Assembly (NCBI GenBank): GCA_903945325.1 | Contig: CAJAVE010000153.1 | Location: 1 to 48,879 of the forward strand | Direction of reading: 5' to 3' | Source of the DNA: an uncultured beta proteobacterium | GTDB taxonomy: Bacteria; Pseudomonadota; Gammaproteobacteria; Burkholderiales; Burkholderiaceae_C | Length of the DNA: 48,879 bases | Part shown: piece by piece, positions 34,301-44,232 of the stretch | How the letters are laid out: each line of letters starts with the position of its first letter | How positions within the stretch are numbered: the first letter of the stretch is position 1 | Notes under the pieces: model-generated | Databases searched by the model: none | What the model was told of the DNA's origin: nothing | Seen by the model: the letters and a program-made list of their open reading frames with translations, nothing else | Translations under genes and position numbers: made by a program

Positions 34301-35432
34301 CTGCACCACCGCCACCTTGCCGGTGTACACCGGCCCGCTCGACACAGCCAACAACACCTTTGGCATGTATGACGCTTCTCAGTTCGACCAGACCAAGGAC
34401 ACCGGCTTGTTCTGCGTGGGCTATGCGGGCGCCAGCACCACCAGCGCCAAAGGCCTGATCCGCTCCGTGGTCTCGGGGGTGGATGCCACCCTCAACATCT
34501 GCCCGCCCATACAGATTGGCGCTACCCCGGACACCACCGCACCCAGCACCCCGCTCAACATCACCGCCACAGCAGCGGGCCCCGGCCAGGTCAAGCTGAG
34601 CTGGAATGCAGCTACGGACGCCGTGGGAGTCGTGCGCTACAACATCTACCGTGGCACAAGCACGACCCCGATTGCCATACTGGACAACGTCACCAGCTAC
34701 ACCGACAACAGCCCGCAAGCATCCACGGCTTACACCTACTCGGTGATGGCCTGCGATGCAGCGGCCAACTGCTCGGCTGCGAGCACCCCGGTACCAACGA
34801 CTACACCGGCACAACCCAGCGTCACATTGGGAGCCGGCTGGAACCTGGTGGGCAATGGCGGCAGCACCGCCATGAGTGTGCCCAGCCTGTTTGGTGACGC
34901 CAGCAAGATCTACAGCGTGTGGAAGTGGGTGCCGGTGGGCAGCACCCCCAACATCACCTACCCCAACTGGGCGTTCTACACACCGGGACAAAGCGACAGC
35001 GGCGCAGCCTATGCCGCCAGCAAAGGCTATGACACCTTCACCTCCATTGCCAGTGGTGAAGGCTTCTGGGTCAATGCCAAGCTACCGTTGAGTGTGCCCA
35101 TGACCGCACCGGCCTGGATACTCTCCAGCGTCTTTGCGCCTGGCCAAAGCAAGGCACTAACACCGGGCTGGAGCCTGATTGCCACCGGTGAGGCTCAAAC
35201 GGCCAGCGCGTTCAACAAGGCCATTGGCAGCACGCCGCCCGCAGACGGGGTGATCCCCATCAACCTGACGTCGCTGTGGGCCTGGCAGAACAGCGCCCAG
35301 CGCTGGTACTTCTATGCGCCCAGTCTGGATCTCAGCGGAGGGTTGAATACTTACTTGAGCGAGAACAACTACCTGGACTTCGGCAACATCAGCTTCGCGC
35401 CGACCACCGGGTTTTGGGTGAACAAGCCTTAG
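28386..35432 (+). CDS. Giant surface protein: seven Big_5-type domains, 14 RCC1 repeats, Fn3 domains, island C-terminal module
   Basis: 2,348 residues. A signal peptide ends near GAYAS; ATG at 28431 is a possible later start. Order: seven SbsA/Big_5 Ig-like domains (to about nt 31330) in the pattern A A B A B x A B x. A carries the ACGTSYYVQIDSGAFQN strand, B the FCxSMTxxVAGKNI strand, and x is a 90-residue domain with ISIVGGxYSINGxxF. Next come an Fn3 domain (about 31620-31900), 14 RCC1-type repeats (about 31910-33990, each with [19 protein letters not shown]), a conserved [17 protein letters not shown] domain (about 34100-34530), a second Fn3 (PSTPLNITAT...) and the C-terminal two-unit module (34836-35429). 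Fourteen repeats would make two seven-blade propellers. No sortase, PEP-CTERM or autotransporter signal is seen. Likely an adhesin or binding scaffold on the cell surface. Confidence 0.88.
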   Translation: MMRRSKSPPLACLEQMRHTVLSRSLAVAFGSFLFCHAMGAYASTPLASTLVPADNSAGVAVPQLQLTFDQVVTTVNGKSIALRKLADNALVESIAVTDLNRVALSTSKVGSASVTTASITPTSPLVCGTGYFVQIDSGAFQNGAAQAYVGIADNSTWNFTTADCGGTGPSLPQVASYLPADNATGVAVSKLRLTFDQTVNAVVGKSISLRKSTDNSLVESISASDTSRIALSSSKLGQSTVTAVSITPTAALACGTSYYVQIDSGAFQNNSAGAFAGISDTSTWNFSTGAPGSIANTSPSSNATGVDGSANLQITYCGSLSGGVAGKNIVITRVSDNAVLETIAATDGSKVTFNQGTVTINPANTLSAGTSYYVTIEPGAFATAGAPVAGIADNSSWTFTTSGTASGSTAPKVNSLIPADNSGNASVNPNLQLAFDQTVTAVSGRFISLRKSSDGSLVESIEAGDTNRLSISNSKVGASNTSTSTVSATPSSRLACGTSYYVQIDAGAFQNSSGGAFAGIADSTTWNFNTVPGGFINSTSPANNTANFIGSGSLAVYFCESMTSAVAGKNISIKRRFDNSVVETIAATDSSKVSLANYSPGKITFRPSNVLAPGGSYYVTIDAGAFTNGVSVTSGISDSNAWTFSTRANDAPNPIEFNSQANVPFETVISSNTVTITGVSTPVPISIVGGSYSINGAAFTTSPGTVAPNDLVTVRLLSAQTPSTTTTATLSVGSISTTFSVYTRTAAPQVISLLPGDNSAGVSTSPILKMNFDQSVSTSSGKSIYIRKSSDNSLVESIASSDSSRVTITNSKNPSTFAYSSTVSATPAFSLACGSGYYVQVDFGTFQNNSGQPFAGISDNSTWNFTTIGAGAITGTVPSNNALKVVGSGGDLGLTFCSKVTGSVAGKNIVVRRKSDNSIVESIAATDTTKVSIILNAVLIKLTASLTVGSAYYVTVDAGAFTIGGTPSDAISGTSGWTFSMVADTTPTAVSFVAQSGVPTNAVMTSNVITVSGITVAVPISIVGGTYSINGGPFTASSGSVNPNDTVQVRVTASATAVTSTTATLTIGNLSTSFVASTGGVRVPDTPAMGTPLVSNGSAAIHFTPTASDGGSTITGYTVLCKPSGGPAISAVGNNSPVYVTGLSNGVSYDCTVTATNKVGTSAPSFAVSIVPLMPDKAMMQRLAAGTGYSLAADSTGKLSAWGDDSYWQDGDGRGVFSSKPQSVKGLTGVFKKLAAGNGYNLALKSDGSLWAWGRNDVGQLGDGTSVNRAAPVKIGSGYSAIATGYSYWNPGHSLGLKQDGSLWAWGQNSYGQLGDGTTTNRSTPVRIDGAFTAVTGGTSHSLGIKQDGSLWAWGGNGSGQLGDGTTNSRSSPVFVGQGYVAVSASGDHSLALKSDGTLWSWGANSSGQVGNGTTTDQRTPVQIGSGYAAVSTGNSTSLAVKADGTLWSWGSNDVGGLGDGTTLSRSTPGQIGTGFSTVSAGDWHSMALKLDGTLWGWGYNYAGQIGDSTDGTWRLVPTLVASGISEVAVGLRHTVAVGKTNGTVSAWGSNYYGALGDGDPIFHTTPISVDTGYTALSASKRHNLAVKADGSLWSWGWNEFFQLCDGSNVGKSRPAQIGSGFSAVAAGVYHSLAVKTDGSLWACGGNGSSQLGDTTTNDRSTFVQVDTNYSSVSAGDRHSLALKKDGSLWAWGDNWYGQLGDGTTLTRNKPVQIGVDTKYLAVVAGDFHTIALKSDGSLWSWGLNDRGQLGDGAGAYLRSTPQKIGDGFATVSAHGKQNLALKPDGSLWAWGQNDASQLGDGTTTDQVKPVQIGVGFVAASMGGDHSIAVRTDGTVWTWGANTNGQLGDGTLVNRAASVLVVNEAVDGPLDMRPEILQKAIPADKTPPFLIKVSAQSFSLNSALTYKAEDLNKTGSVYVVAYLPANSPLLTGTATASGQSASSARTKDTGCPAGTAGTVPAVLTRGGWKQTDCTTATLPVYTGPLDTANNTFGMYDASQFDQTKDTGLFCVGYAGASTTSAKGLIRSVVSGVDATLNICPPIQIGATPDTTAPSTPLNITATAAGPGQVKLSWNAATDAVGVVRYNIYRGTSTTPIAILDNVTSYTDNSPQASTAYTYSVMACDAAANCSAASTPVPTTTPAQPSVTLGAGWNLVGNGGSTAMSVPSLFGDASKIYSVWKWVPVGSTPNITYPNWAFYTPGQSDSGAAYAASKGYDTFTSIASGEGFWVNAKLPLSVPMTAPAWILSSVFAPGQSKALTPGWSLIATGEAQTASAFNKAIGSTPPADGVIPINLTSLWAWQNSAQRWYFYAPSLDLSGGLNTYLSENNYLDFGNISFAPTTGFWVNKP
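35106..35185 (+). repeat. 80-base exact repeat inside the C-terminal module, copy in giant 1
   Basis: This stretch is identical base for base, as far as I can read, to 46120-46199 in the glycoside hydrolase gene, 11 kb away. Another stretch of about 50 bases around 34945-34993 also matches 45957-46006. Identity at silent positions points to recent gene conversion or duplication of the module. Confidence 0.8.
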
Positions 35433-35446
35433 CGAGTAATACGATT

Positions 35447-35484
35447 GCTATTAAAAATGTAGCTGGTTGCGCAGTAGATACGGG
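35447..35484 (+). repeat. Short Comamonadaceae-type palindromic repeat, partial copy
   Basis: The sequence GCTATTAAAAATGTAGC is followed by TGGTTGCGCAGTAGATACGGG. It matches 48681-48720 at most positions, and both copies follow the stop of a C-terminal module. I remember elements of this kind as frequent between genes in Comamonadaceae genomes. GCTA and TAGC can form a small hairpin. Confidence 0.6.
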
Positions 35485-35571
35485 GTCTGGATGCCGATTT
35501 GGCTTGTAAATGAGTGCCAAAGTCCAGTCCTGCTGGCATTGAACAGGGAATTCAATAATGAGGGCATGCAC

Positions 35572-38500
35572 ATGAACGACCCCACAAGCAGATCCAAATT
35601 GCGCGGCACATTTGCCAGCGGGTGGCGCTTCTTGACAGCGCTGATCTGGTACACGGCGCTCTGCGTGTCCGTGTGGATGGCACTTCCGGCCTCGGCGGCA
35701 ACCGTAACCCCCATGGTGGGCGCGTACCAAGACACCAGCTACTACATTGACAGCAGTGGGCGCTTGTATGGATGGGGCAAGAGTACAACCGCCCAGTTGG
35801 CCGATGGCAGCATCACGGTTGTGAAGACGCCCAAATTGTTGGGCTCGGGTTACCTGTCTGCTGCCATCGGGGTAGCACATGCGGCAGCAGTCAAGCCAGA
35901 TGGTTCCTTGTGGGCATGGGGCGATAACAGCCATGGTCAATTGGGTGACGGAACCTCGCTGAGTCGCACCACACCTACGCTGTTAGGAGCGGGTTTTAGT
36001 GGCGTGTGGGCAGGCGACTGGCATACCGTTGGCCTGAAAACGGACGGGTCATTGTGGGCGTGGGGTGGCAATTGGGAAGGGCAACTTGGTGACGGAACCC
36101 GCGAAAATCGTCTCACTCCGGTCCAGATTGGAAGCGGTTTCAAATCGGCAGCGGTGGTTGGCTACTACGCGTTTGCGCTTAAAACAGATGGCACGCTGTG
36201 GGCCTGGGGGCGCAACAGCTCCGGTGAGTTGGGAGACGGCAGCCGAACCAATCAGGTCCGCCCGGTTGAAATTGGCAGCGGCTTTAGCCAACTGGCCACC
36301 AAGGGCGCCAGCCAGGGGCATATGGCGGCCATCAAAAGTGACGGCAGCCTGTGGGCCTGGGGGCGGAACAATTGCGGTCAATTGGGTGACGGCACCAACA
36401 CAGACCGTCTGGCCCCCGTGCGGGTTGGCAGCGGGTACACGACCGTGTCAGCCGGTGCGTGGCACACCCTGGCCACCAAGAGCGACGGCAGTGTCTGGGC
36501 CTGGGGTTGCAACGGCTATGGAGCCCTTGGCGACGGTACCACTGCTGGCTGGTTTGACCAGCGCCGGGTAGCCAGCGGATTTGCCTCTGTGCTGGCGGGT
36601 GACGAAACCAGCTTTGGCATCAAGACGGACGGCAGTGTGTGGAGCTGGGGCAGAAACAACTTTGCCCAGTTGGGACTTGGCACCACTGCCAACGGTTTGA
36701 CTCCGGAGCAGGTGGGTGCGGGCTACAAGACTTTGAGCACGGTCAGCAACATGGTGTTGGCGGTAAAGACCGACGGCAGTTTGATGGGCTGGGGCGACAA
36801 CATCAATGATGTGCTGCTGACGGGCACCGGCGGCGCTCGCAAAACCCCGTCGCTCATCGGAGAGGGGTTCAGCGTCGTTACTTCGCGCCGCAGCCTGCCG
36901 TTGCAAACGACTTTTGCCATCAAGACAGATGGCACATTGTGGGGCTGGGGCGCCAATCGCAATGGACAGCTGGGAGTGGCAGGTGCCCCGTCGTATTCGG
37001 CTTCGACGCCCTTGCTGATTGGCAGCGGTTACAAAGAGGTCGCCTCGGGCGACGACTATGCATTGGCGGTCAAGACTGACGGCACACTCTGGGGTTGGGG
37101 TGCCAATGGCGGAGGACAGCTTGGCGGTGGCGCATTGCAAGATCACCCGGTGCCCGTTCTCTTGGGTAGTGGCTATAGCAAAGTGTCAGCCGGGCAGGGT
37201 GGAGTCACGCTGGCGCTAAAGACGGATGGCACGTTATGGTCATGGGGCAACAACGAAAGTGGCCAATTGGGCGATGGCTCAACCACCAATCGGACGTTTG
37301 CGGTGCAGGTCGGCACCGGCTTTAAAGACCTGTTTGCCGGAAACGACACCCACTCACTGGCTCTCAAAACGGACGGCACCCTGTGGGCCTGGGGACTGAA
37401 CTCCTGTGGGCAGATTGGAGACGGAACCAAAACCAACCGGCTGACACCGTTTCAGGTGGGCAGCGGCTTTGTTACGGCCGCTGCGGGTGGTTGTACGTCC
37501 GTGGGCATCAAGGCCGACGGCACGCTCTGGCAATGGGGCGGGCAGGTCAATTCACTGACGCCTGTGCAAGTGGGTACCGGATACAGCTCGGTTTCGGCTG
37601 GCGCCGGGCATGTATTGGCCATCAGAACCGATGGGTCGGTGTGGGCATGGGGGTCCAACAGTGCGGGCCAACTGGGCAGTGGGGTCACCGAGACGTATCA
37701 AAGCGTGCCTGCGGGCATTTTCGCGGTGAAGCCGGGCGCGCCGACTGATGTTTTTGCCTCCGCCGGAAATCAGCAGGTATCAGTCAGTTTTCTGCCGCCT
37801 GCCAGCAATGGAGGCGCCACGATCACCGATTACACGGTAACGGCCTCGCCTGGAGGACAAACGGCAACTGCAAGTTTTAGTCCGGCCACAGTTACCGGGC
37901 TCACCAACGGCACCCAATACACCTTTACCGTGACAGCGACGAACGCGATGGGAGTCGGCGTGGTGTCGACTCCGTCAAACGTGGTGTCCCCGTTGGCGCC
38001 TGTTTCAGTGGGCGGGACCGGGGGCATCAGCACCAAGGTTGCCGCGTTTGATGGTGTCAGTTACTACATTGACAGCAATGGGCGCTTGTTTGGCTGGGGC
38101 AAGAACACGTCCGGGCAGATGGGTGATGGTGCCATCACCCACGTGGCAACCCCGTGGCTGATGGGGCAAGCTTACGCAGCTGTTGCGAAAGGCGCTTCGC
38201 ATGTCGTTGCCCTCAAGGCCGATGGCACCATCTGGGCTTGGGGTGCCGGTGGCAAGGTGGGCGATGGCACAGGGCTGGACCGCACAAACCCCGTCCAGAT
38301 AGGCAGTGGTTACACCGGGGTGTGGGCTGGTAGCTGGCACTCGCTGGCTCTCAAAGCCGATGGCAGTCTGTGGTCCTGGGGCAGCAACGATTCCGGCCAA
38401 TTGGGCATAGGGAAGTCGACGGACAGTACTAGTCCGACAAAAGTAGGCGACGGTTTCAAGGCCGTGGCCATCAGCCTCAAGCAAACCTTTGCCATAAAGA

Positions 38501-41500
38501 CCGATGGAAGCTTGTGGGCCTGGGGGCAAAACAATAGCGGCCAGCTGGGTGACGGGACGACCACCAATCAGGCCGCACCCGTGCAAATCGGCTCTGGCTA
38601 CAGCGCGTTGGCCTCGGGCGGCAACCATGGGCATATGGCAGCCATCAAGATTGACGGCAGTTTGTGGGTCTGGGGGCAGAATAGCTGCGGTGAATTGGGT
38701 GATGGAACCAACAACACCCGCATGGCACCCGTGCAGGTGGGCACCGGTTTTTCATCGGTCTCGGTAGGAGGCTGTTACACATTGGCCATCAAGACCGATG
38801 CCAGCGTTTGGGCTTGGGGCAACAACAACCATGGACAGATGGGCGACGGCACAAACAACAACAGCTCAAGTCCGCGGCAGGTGGGAACTGGTTACCTAAC
38901 AATACTTGCGGGAGATGAGGTTTCTCTGGGCCTCCAAACCGATGGCAGTCTGTGGGCCTGGGGCAAGAACAACGTGAACCAGTTGGGCAATGGCACGACA
39001 ACCGACAGCCTGAGTCCGCAGCGGGTGGGCAATGACTACCGCGCCATGGCTGTGCACAATTCAACCGTGCTGGCGGTCAAGCAAGATGGCAGTCTGATGG
39101 GCTGGGGCGACAACCTGTCAGACCTGTTGCTGACCGGAACCGGGGCTTCGCGGCAGACGCCCTACCTTATTGGGGAAGGGTTCAGTGCGGTTACGGCCAG
39201 TCCCGGTGGCCTGTGGCAAAACGTGTTCGGTATCAAGACTGATGGCAGCCTTTGGGGCTGGGGCCCCAACCAGTCCGGCCAGTTGGGCCTTGCGGGCGCA
39301 CCGGCTTTCACGGCGTCTACGCCCCTGCTCATTGGCAGTGGTTACAAAGAGGTGGCTTCGGGCTACAGTTTCACTGTGGCCGTCAAGACCGATGGCACCC
39401 TCTGGTCCTGGGGGGAAAACGGTGGTGGTCAACTGGGTGACGGTACGACGCAGCAGCGCACCGGCCCGGTAAAAATTGGCAGCGGATTCAGCAAAGTGGC
39501 GATTGGGCAAGGCGGTTTCGTGCTGGCGCTGAAGACCGATGGCACGCTGTGGTCATGGGGCCCCAACAGCAATGGCCAGCTTGGCGACGGTACCAAAATC
39601 AACCGCATTGCACCCGTTCAAATAGGATCGAATTTTCAACACATATCGGCCGGCAACGACCTTCATGCGGTCGGCATCAAGACCGATGGCACACTATGGG
39701 CGTGGGGGCAAAACAACTGTGGCCAGATTGGTGATGGCAGTACCTCCGACCGCCTGACGCCGGTCATGATCGGCACCGGTTACACGGCAGTGGCAGCCAG
39801 TGGCTGCTACAACCTGGCGCTTAAGACTGACGGAACTATGTGGCGTTGGGGTGACGTAACAACCCTTTTGCCAGAGCAGATTGACAGTGGCTACATCGCA
39901 GTTTCTGCTGGTGGCAGTCATATTTTGGCTGTCAAGGCCGACGGTTCAGTGTGGTCCTGGGGCAACAATGGCGTTGGGCAACTGGGGTACGCCACGCAAA
40001 CGACTTACAGCTACCAACCCAAAGGCGTGTTTACGGTGTTACCCGGCGCGCCGACCCAGGTGGAGGCGTCGGCTGGCAGCGAGAACGCCGCAGTGTGCTT
40101 CGCGGCACCGGCAAGCAATGGCGGAGCTGCGATAACCGGGTACACGGTGACTGCGTTGCCAGGGGGCAATGTGGGAACGAGTGATCATTGCCCCGTGGTG
40201 GTGAATGGGTTGACCAATGGCACCACCTACACTTTTACGGTAACCGCCACCACGACGGCAGGAACCAGCGTTGCATCGACTCCATCGAACCCCGTAAAGC
40301 CCTTGGTCAGTGCCAACACCATTGCATCAACGGCGTATCAACCGTTGATTTCTGCGGCCAGCGATGGCTCCCTCTTTGTGAATGCGGATGGGTCCGCGTG
40401 GGGCGTCGGTAACCTGCCCAACATCTGGCCTGGCGCTACCAGTCCGGTCCGGCTTTTCCCCACATTGAACGTCGTTGCAGTGGCGGCGCAAGGCGGTAAT
40501 GCCTTTGCTTTGACGGGTGACGGCACGTTGTGGGGCACGGGCTGGAATGGCAACGGCGAATTGGCCGATGGCACCAAAGTCAATCGTCCGCAACCGCAGC
40601 GCGTGCCTGGTTTGCCGGCACTGAAAGCCATTTCGGGTTCCAATTGGGGCAATCTGTTGACCCTGTCCGACGATGGCTCCGTCTGGACGTGGGGCCGAAA
40701 CGAGAGTGGTCAACTCGGCGATGGAACCCAGGTTGACAACTACGTACCAGGCAAGGTTTCCGGCTTGGCGAATATCGTCAAGATTTCGGCCAACAACGGG
40801 GGTGGTTTGGCTCTGCAGGCCAATGGAACGGTGTGGGTCTGGGGAAAAACATGCTGTGGATCGGCCGGAGATGGCAAGGAAACCACCAACGAGGCGGACA
40901 GCCGCCGACTCGAGCCCACGCAAGTGCACGATCTGGTGCAAGTCGTGGCCATTGCATCCGGCGACCAGCACCACCTGGCATTGCGCGCGGACGGAACCGT
41001 CTGGTCCTGGGGTATTGGCGACATGGGTGAAAACGGCACGGGCGATTTAACAAAGCAATACACACACGCCGTGTTGCCAACCCAAGTGCCAGGCTTGGAC
41101 CATGTGGTGGCGATTGACGCCCGAGGGCAAAACCTGTCACTGGCGCTGAAGGACGACGGGACCGTGTGGGCCTGGGGCAGCAACAGTTTTGGCCGTTTGG
41201 GCATTGTTGGGCCAACGTACGGTGCTTCTCCGGTGCAGGTGCCCGGGCTGGCAGATATCGTGGCCATTTCTGCGGGCGCGTACCACGTCCTGGCCATGCG
41301 CAGGGATGGTGTTGTCTTGGCCTGGGGGCGAAACGCCAATGGTCAGTTGGGCGACAACACCTTGGACGACCGTATTGCGCCAGCGCCCATCCTGGCCCCC
41401 GGGGGCGTGGGGCTATTGAATACCCTCGCGCCAGCACCCACAACGTACAACAAGCTTCCCAACGGGTGGTTGGAGTTGAGTGCACGCTCGGGCAAGGTGC

Positions 41501-44199
41501 CATTGACCGTGACCGCCAAGGCAGTCAATGTCAACGACTCGGACGGAACGGTCAAGGCGTACTACTGGAGCACCAATGACAACCAGGAGTCAACTGCTCA
41601 GGAAACCAGTTTCACGTTTAGCCAACCGGGCACCTACCAGATCAACCTGTTGATAGAAGACAACCTGGGCGCACGGACAAACCTTTCGCAAAGTGTGTTT
41701 GCCTCTCCGTCGAACGTGGTGATTTCTGCCACACCCAAAGTTGGCGTGAGTGGCGGCGTGGGCGTTGCGCTCAAGAACGATGGCAGTTTGTTGACCTGGG
41801 GTTCGGGTGGACTGCTGGGCTTCTACGATGAGCAGGCCCAGTGGAGCCATCCCTCAGTAAACCCGCTGCCCATCGCCAACGGCATGACGGGGGTGATTGA
41901 CGTGCTGGTCTCTGGATGGCAGGTCTATGTGGTCATGGCCGATGGAAGCGTTTCCGCGTGGGGTGGCAATAGTTTTGGGCAGTTGGGCGTGGGCAGCCAA
42001 GTTCCGCACTTTGGTCAACCCCAGCTACTCAAGACGCTGCCGGCGGTTAAAGCGATCGCAGCCAATGGAAATTCTGCCGTGGCGGCCACGCGCGATGGGC
42101 GCGTGTTTGCATGGGGCGGCAATGTGTACGGTCAGTTGGGCGTGGGTGACAACAAGAACTATCTGGAACCGGTGGAAGTGGCCGGGCTCTCCAGCATTGT
42201 GTCCGTCGTTGCCGGGGGAGGTTTTATGGCAGCCCTCAAGTCCGATGGCACCGTTTGGGCATGGGGCGATAACTCGGGATATCAATTGGGAGACAAAACG
42301 CGTACTGCTCGCAGTCGACCCATTGAAGTTCCGGGGCTTGTTGCAGTGACGAAATTGTTTGCCAATAACAACAACCTCTTTGCGCAAAAGGCGGACGGAA
42401 CCATGTGGGTCACCGGTTATGGTCCGGGGCCAGGCGTATCGGGCGACCCGGGTCCCCAAAATGGGCCACGCCATCTGGAGGCTTACGACGGATTTGTGCA
42501 ACTGGCAGGCAGCTGGGACTTCATGCTCGGTCTCAAGGCCGACGGTACCGTGTGGGTGGGTGGCATGAACAGCTCCAGGGCCCTGGTTTTTCAGGATGGA
42601 AGCGATATTGCCGGCATGAAGCAGCTACCCGGAATTACTGGTGTCATTTCTATCACCGCGAACGGTGGGCCCGAGGTGATGTTGGTTCGCCGTGATGGCA
42701 CGGTGCTGTCCTGGGGTGCAAACACCAATGGGCAACTGGGCGACGGCACGCTGGCCTTTCGCACTACGCCCGTGGTGGTTGTCAATGAAAAATTGGACGG
42801 CCCGCTGGACCTGATTCCAGAAGTTCCCAACGCTATTTCGGTGACGGACCTGTCGGCTTTTCAGGTCAAAGTTTCGGTTGAGGCCAGTGTCAGTGCAGGC
42901 GTGAATTTCAATAGCGACGACTTGGACAAGGCTGGCAATGTCTTTGTGGTGGCCTATCTGCCCGCGAACTCAAGCCTGCTGGGCGGAACCGTCGCCAGCC
43001 AAACCAAGGACAACGCAGTTGGCGTGGTGCCAGCCGTGTTGACCCGCGGTGGCTGGAAGCAAGCCAGCACCACGGCGCCTACCGAGCCGCTGTACACGGG
43101 CACTTTGAGCAGTGTTAACAGCACCTTTGCCTTGTATGACGCAACGCAGTTCAACCAGACCAAGGACAACGGCCTGTTCTGTATCGGGTACTCCGGTGCC
43201 AGTGCCACCAGTGCCAAGGGACTCATCCGATCCGTGGTCTCGGGCGCGGACACCAGCCTGACCCAGTGTCCGCCTATCCAGATTGGTGCACCGCCCTCCA
43301 CCAGCGACACCAGCCCACCGAGTTCGCCGCTGAACCTCACCGCCAAAGCCGCTGGCCCCAGCCAGGTGTTGCTGAGCTGGAGCGCAGCGACCGACAACGT
43401 AGGCGTAACCCGCTACAACATCTACCGCGGTACCACCATCATTGCCACGCTGGACAACGTCACCAGCTACACCGACTCCGGTCCGCAGGCGTCCACCAGT
43501 TACAGCTATTCCATCATGGCCTGCGATGCCGCGTTCAATTGCTCCGGCCAAAGCACCCCGGTGCAGACTGCCACCCCGGCCCAGCCCACGCTAAGCCTGT
43601 CAGCCGGCTGGAACCTGGTGGGCAATGGCGGCAGCACCGCCATCAACGTACCACGCATCTTTGGCGACCCCAGCCGGGTGCTATCGATCTGGAAATGGGT
43701 CAAGGCAGGAAGCACTCCCAACATCACCTACCCGGCCTGGGCGTTTTACACCCCGCTGCAAAGTGACGGGGGCGCCGCCTATGCCGCCAGCAATGGGTTT
43801 GACACCTTTAGCAGCATCGCCAGCGGCGAGGGGTTTTGGGTCAATGCCAAGGTCGCCATGAGTGTTCCGATGACAGCACCGGGCTGGATCCTGTCCAGCG
43901 TCTTTGCGCCCGGCCAAAGCAAGGCATTGACCCCGGGCTGGAGTCTGATTGCTACGGGCGAGGCGCAAACTGCCAGTGCGTTCAACAAGGCGATTGGCAG
44001 CACCCCCCCGGCAGCGGGAACTACGCCAGTCAACCTCACATCGTTATGGGCATGGCAGAGCAGCGCTCAGCGCTGGTACTTCTATGCACCGAGTCTGGAG
44101 GCCAACAGCGGGTTGAATGCATACCTCAACCAGAACAACTATCTGGACTTGGGAAGCGTCAGCTTTGCGCCGACGATGGGTTTTTGGGTGAACCGCTAG
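35572..44199 (+). CDS. Giant surface protein: 42 RCC1-type repeats in four blocks, Fn3 and PKD domains, island C-terminal module
   Basis: About 2,875 residues from ATG at 35572, chosen because AGGG at 35561-35564 is then seven bases away. A signal peptide ends near PASAA. Order: RCC1 block A of 14 repeats (about 35710-37735), Fn3, block B of 14 repeats (about 38035-40040), Fn3, block C of 7 (about 40320-41430), a PKD domain (about 41450-41720, [24 protein letters not shown]), block D of 7 (about 41735-42790), the [10 protein letters not shown] domain, Fn3, and the module at 43606-44196. The counts 14+14+7+7 would give six seven-blade propellers. Blocks A and B with their Fn3 domains are a tandem duplication. 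A surface binding or adhesion role is inferred. It lies 139 bases after giant 1. Confidence 0.88.
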   Translation: MNDPTSRSKLRGTFASGWRFLTALIWYTALCVSVWMALPASAATVTPMVGAYQDTSYYIDSSGRLYGWGKSTTAQLADGSITVVKTPKLLGSGYLSAAIGVAHAAAVKPDGSLWAWGDNSHGQLGDGTSLSRTTPTLLGAGFSGVWAGDWHTVGLKTDGSLWAWGGNWEGQLGDGTRENRLTPVQIGSGFKSAAVVGYYAFALKTDGTLWAWGRNSSGELGDGSRTNQVRPVEIGSGFSQLATKGASQGHMAAIKSDGSLWAWGRNNCGQLGDGTNTDRLAPVRVGSGYTTVSAGAWHTLATKSDGSVWAWGCNGYGALGDGTTAGWFDQRRVASGFASVLAGDETSFGIKTDGSVWSWGRNNFAQLGLGTTANGLTPEQVGAGYKTLSTVSNMVLAVKTDGSLMGWGDNINDVLLTGTGGARKTPSLIGEGFSVVTSRRSLPLQTTFAIKTDGTLWGWGANRNGQLGVAGAPSYSASTPLLIGSGYKEVASGDDYALAVKTDGTLWGWGANGGGQLGGGALQDHPVPVLLGSGYSKVSAGQGGVTLALKTDGTLWSWGNNESGQLGDGSTTNRTFAVQVGTGFKDLFAGNDTHSLALKTDGTLWAWGLNSCGQIGDGTKTNRLTPFQVGSGFVTAAAGGCTSVGIKADGTLWQWGGQVNSLTPVQVGTGYSSVSAGAGHVLAIRTDGSVWAWGSNSAGQLGSGVTETYQSVPAGIFAVKPGAPTDVFASAGNQQVSVSFLPPASNGGATITDYTVTASPGGQTATASFSPATVTGLTNGTQYTFTVTATNAMGVGVVSTPSNVVSPLAPVSVGGTGGISTKVAAFDGVSYYIDSNGRLFGWGKNTSGQMGDGAITHVATPWLMGQAYAAVAKGASHVVALKADGTIWAWGAGGKVGDGTGLDRTNPVQIGSGYTGVWAGSWHSLALKADGSLWSWGSNDSGQLGIGKSTDSTSPTKVGDGFKAVAISLKQTFAIKTDGSLWAWGQNNSGQLGDGTTTNQAAPVQIGSGYSALASGGNHGHMAAIKIDGSLWVWGQNSCGELGDGTNNTRMAPVQVGTGFSSVSVGGCYTLAIKTDASVWAWGNNNHGQMGDGTNNNSSSPRQVGTGYLTILAGDEVSLGLQTDGSLWAWGKNNVNQLGNGTTTDSLSPQRVGNDYRAMAVHNSTVLAVKQDGSLMGWGDNLSDLLLTGTGASRQTPYLIGEGFSAVTASPGGLWQNVFGIKTDGSLWGWGPNQSGQLGLAGAPAFTASTPLLIGSGYKEVASGYSFTVAVKTDGTLWSWGENGGGQLGDGTTQQRTGPVKIGSGFSKVAIGQGGFVLALKTDGTLWSWGPNSNGQLGDGTKINRIAPVQIGSNFQHISAGNDLHAVGIKTDGTLWAWGQNNCGQIGDGSTSDRLTPVMIGTGYTAVAASGCYNLALKTDGTMWRWGDVTTLLPEQIDSGYIAVSAGGSHILAVKADGSVWSWGNNGVGQLGYATQTTYSYQPKGVFTVLPGAPTQVEASAGSENAAVCFAAPASNGGAAITGYTVTALPGGNVGTSDHCPVVVNGLTNGTTYTFTVTATTTAGTSVASTPSNPVKPLVSANTIASTAYQPLISAASDGSLFVNADGSAWGVGNLPNIWPGATSPVRLFPTLNVVAVAAQGGNAFALTGDGTLWGTGWNGNGELADGTKVNRPQPQRVPGLPALKAISGSNWGNLLTLSDDGSVWTWGRNESGQLGDGTQVDNYVPGKVSGLANIVKISANNGGGLALQANGTVWVWGKTCCGSAGDGKETTNEADSRRLEPTQVHDLVQVVAIASGDQHHLALRADGTVWSWGIGDMGENGTGDLTKQYTHAVLPTQVPGLDHVVAIDARGQNLSLALKDDGTVWAWGSNSFGRLGIVGPTYGASPVQVPGLADIVAISAGAYHVLAMRRDGVVLAWGRNANGQLGDNTLDDRIAPAPILAPGGVGLLNTLAPAPTTYNKLPNGWLELSARSGKVPLTVTAKAVNVNDSDGTVKAYYWSTNDNQESTAQETSFTFSQPGTYQINLLIEDNLGARTNLSQSVFASPSNVVISATPKVGVSGGVGVALKNDGSLLTWGSGGLLGFYDEQAQWSHPSVNPLPIANGMTGVIDVLVSGWQVYVVMADGSVSAWGGNSFGQLGVGSQVPHFGQPQLLKTLPAVKAIAANGNSAVAATRDGRVFAWGGNVYGQLGVGDNKNYLEPVEVAGLSSIVSVVAGGGFMAALKSDGTVWAWGDNSGYQLGDKTRTARSRPIEVPGLVAVTKLFANNNNLFAQKADGTMWVTGYGPGPGVSGDPGPQNGPRHLEAYDGFVQLAGSWDFMLGLKADGTVWVGGMNSSRALVFQDGSDIAGMKQLPGITGVISITANGGPEVMLVRRDGTVLSWGANTNGQLGDGTLAFRTTPVVVVNEKLDGPLDLIPEVPNAISVTDLSAFQVKVSVEASVSAGVNFNSDDLDKAGNVFVVAYLPANSSLLGGTVASQTKDNAVGVVPAVLTRGGWKQASTTAPTEPLYTGTLSSVNSTFALYDATQFNQTKDNGLFCIGYSGASATSAKGLIRSVVSGADTSLTQCPPIQIGAPPSTSDTSPPSSPLNLTAKAAGPSQVLLSWSAATDNVGVTRYNIYRGTTIIATLDNVTSYTDSGPQASTSYSYSIMACDAAFNCSGQSTPVQTATPAQPTLSLSAGWNLVGNGGSTAINVPRIFGDPSRVLSIWKWVKAGSTPNITYPAWAFYTPLQSDGGAAYAASNGFDTFSSIASGEGFWVNAKVAMSVPMTAPGWILSSVFAPGQSKALTPGWSLIATGEAQTASAFNKAIGSTPPAAGTTPVNLTSLWAWQSSAQRWYFYAPSLEANSGLNAYLNQNNYLDLGSVSFAPTMGFWVNR
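35713..40310 (+). repeat. Tandem duplication of a 14-RCC1 plus Fn3 unit, about 2.3 kb each
   Basis: The first unit (about 35713-38010) and the second (about 38035-40310) match repeat by repeat. Both open with SYYIDSxGRLxGWGK. Both have the odd repeat SLMGWGDN followed by LLTGTG and an IGEGFSxVT segment as repeat 8, then [16 protein letters not shown], and both end in an Fn3 domain with ASNGGAxIT.YTV.A.PGG. The two have since diverged by roughly a third of residues. Confidence 0.8.
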
Positions 44200-44232
44200 C
44201 TATGACTGGTTGACGGTGAGACACTCGGAGCC

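Noticed and set aside
34065..34991. 308-codon open frame antisense to giant 1
   Set aside because: Low-complexity Ala/Gly/Arg/Val translation with no start signal, opposite a well-supported domain series.
31906..42800. Regularly spaced DNA repeats that might be read as a CRISPR or satellite array
   Set aside because: The period is about 150 bases, in frame, and encodes RCC1 repeats; there are no short identical direct repeats with unique spacers.
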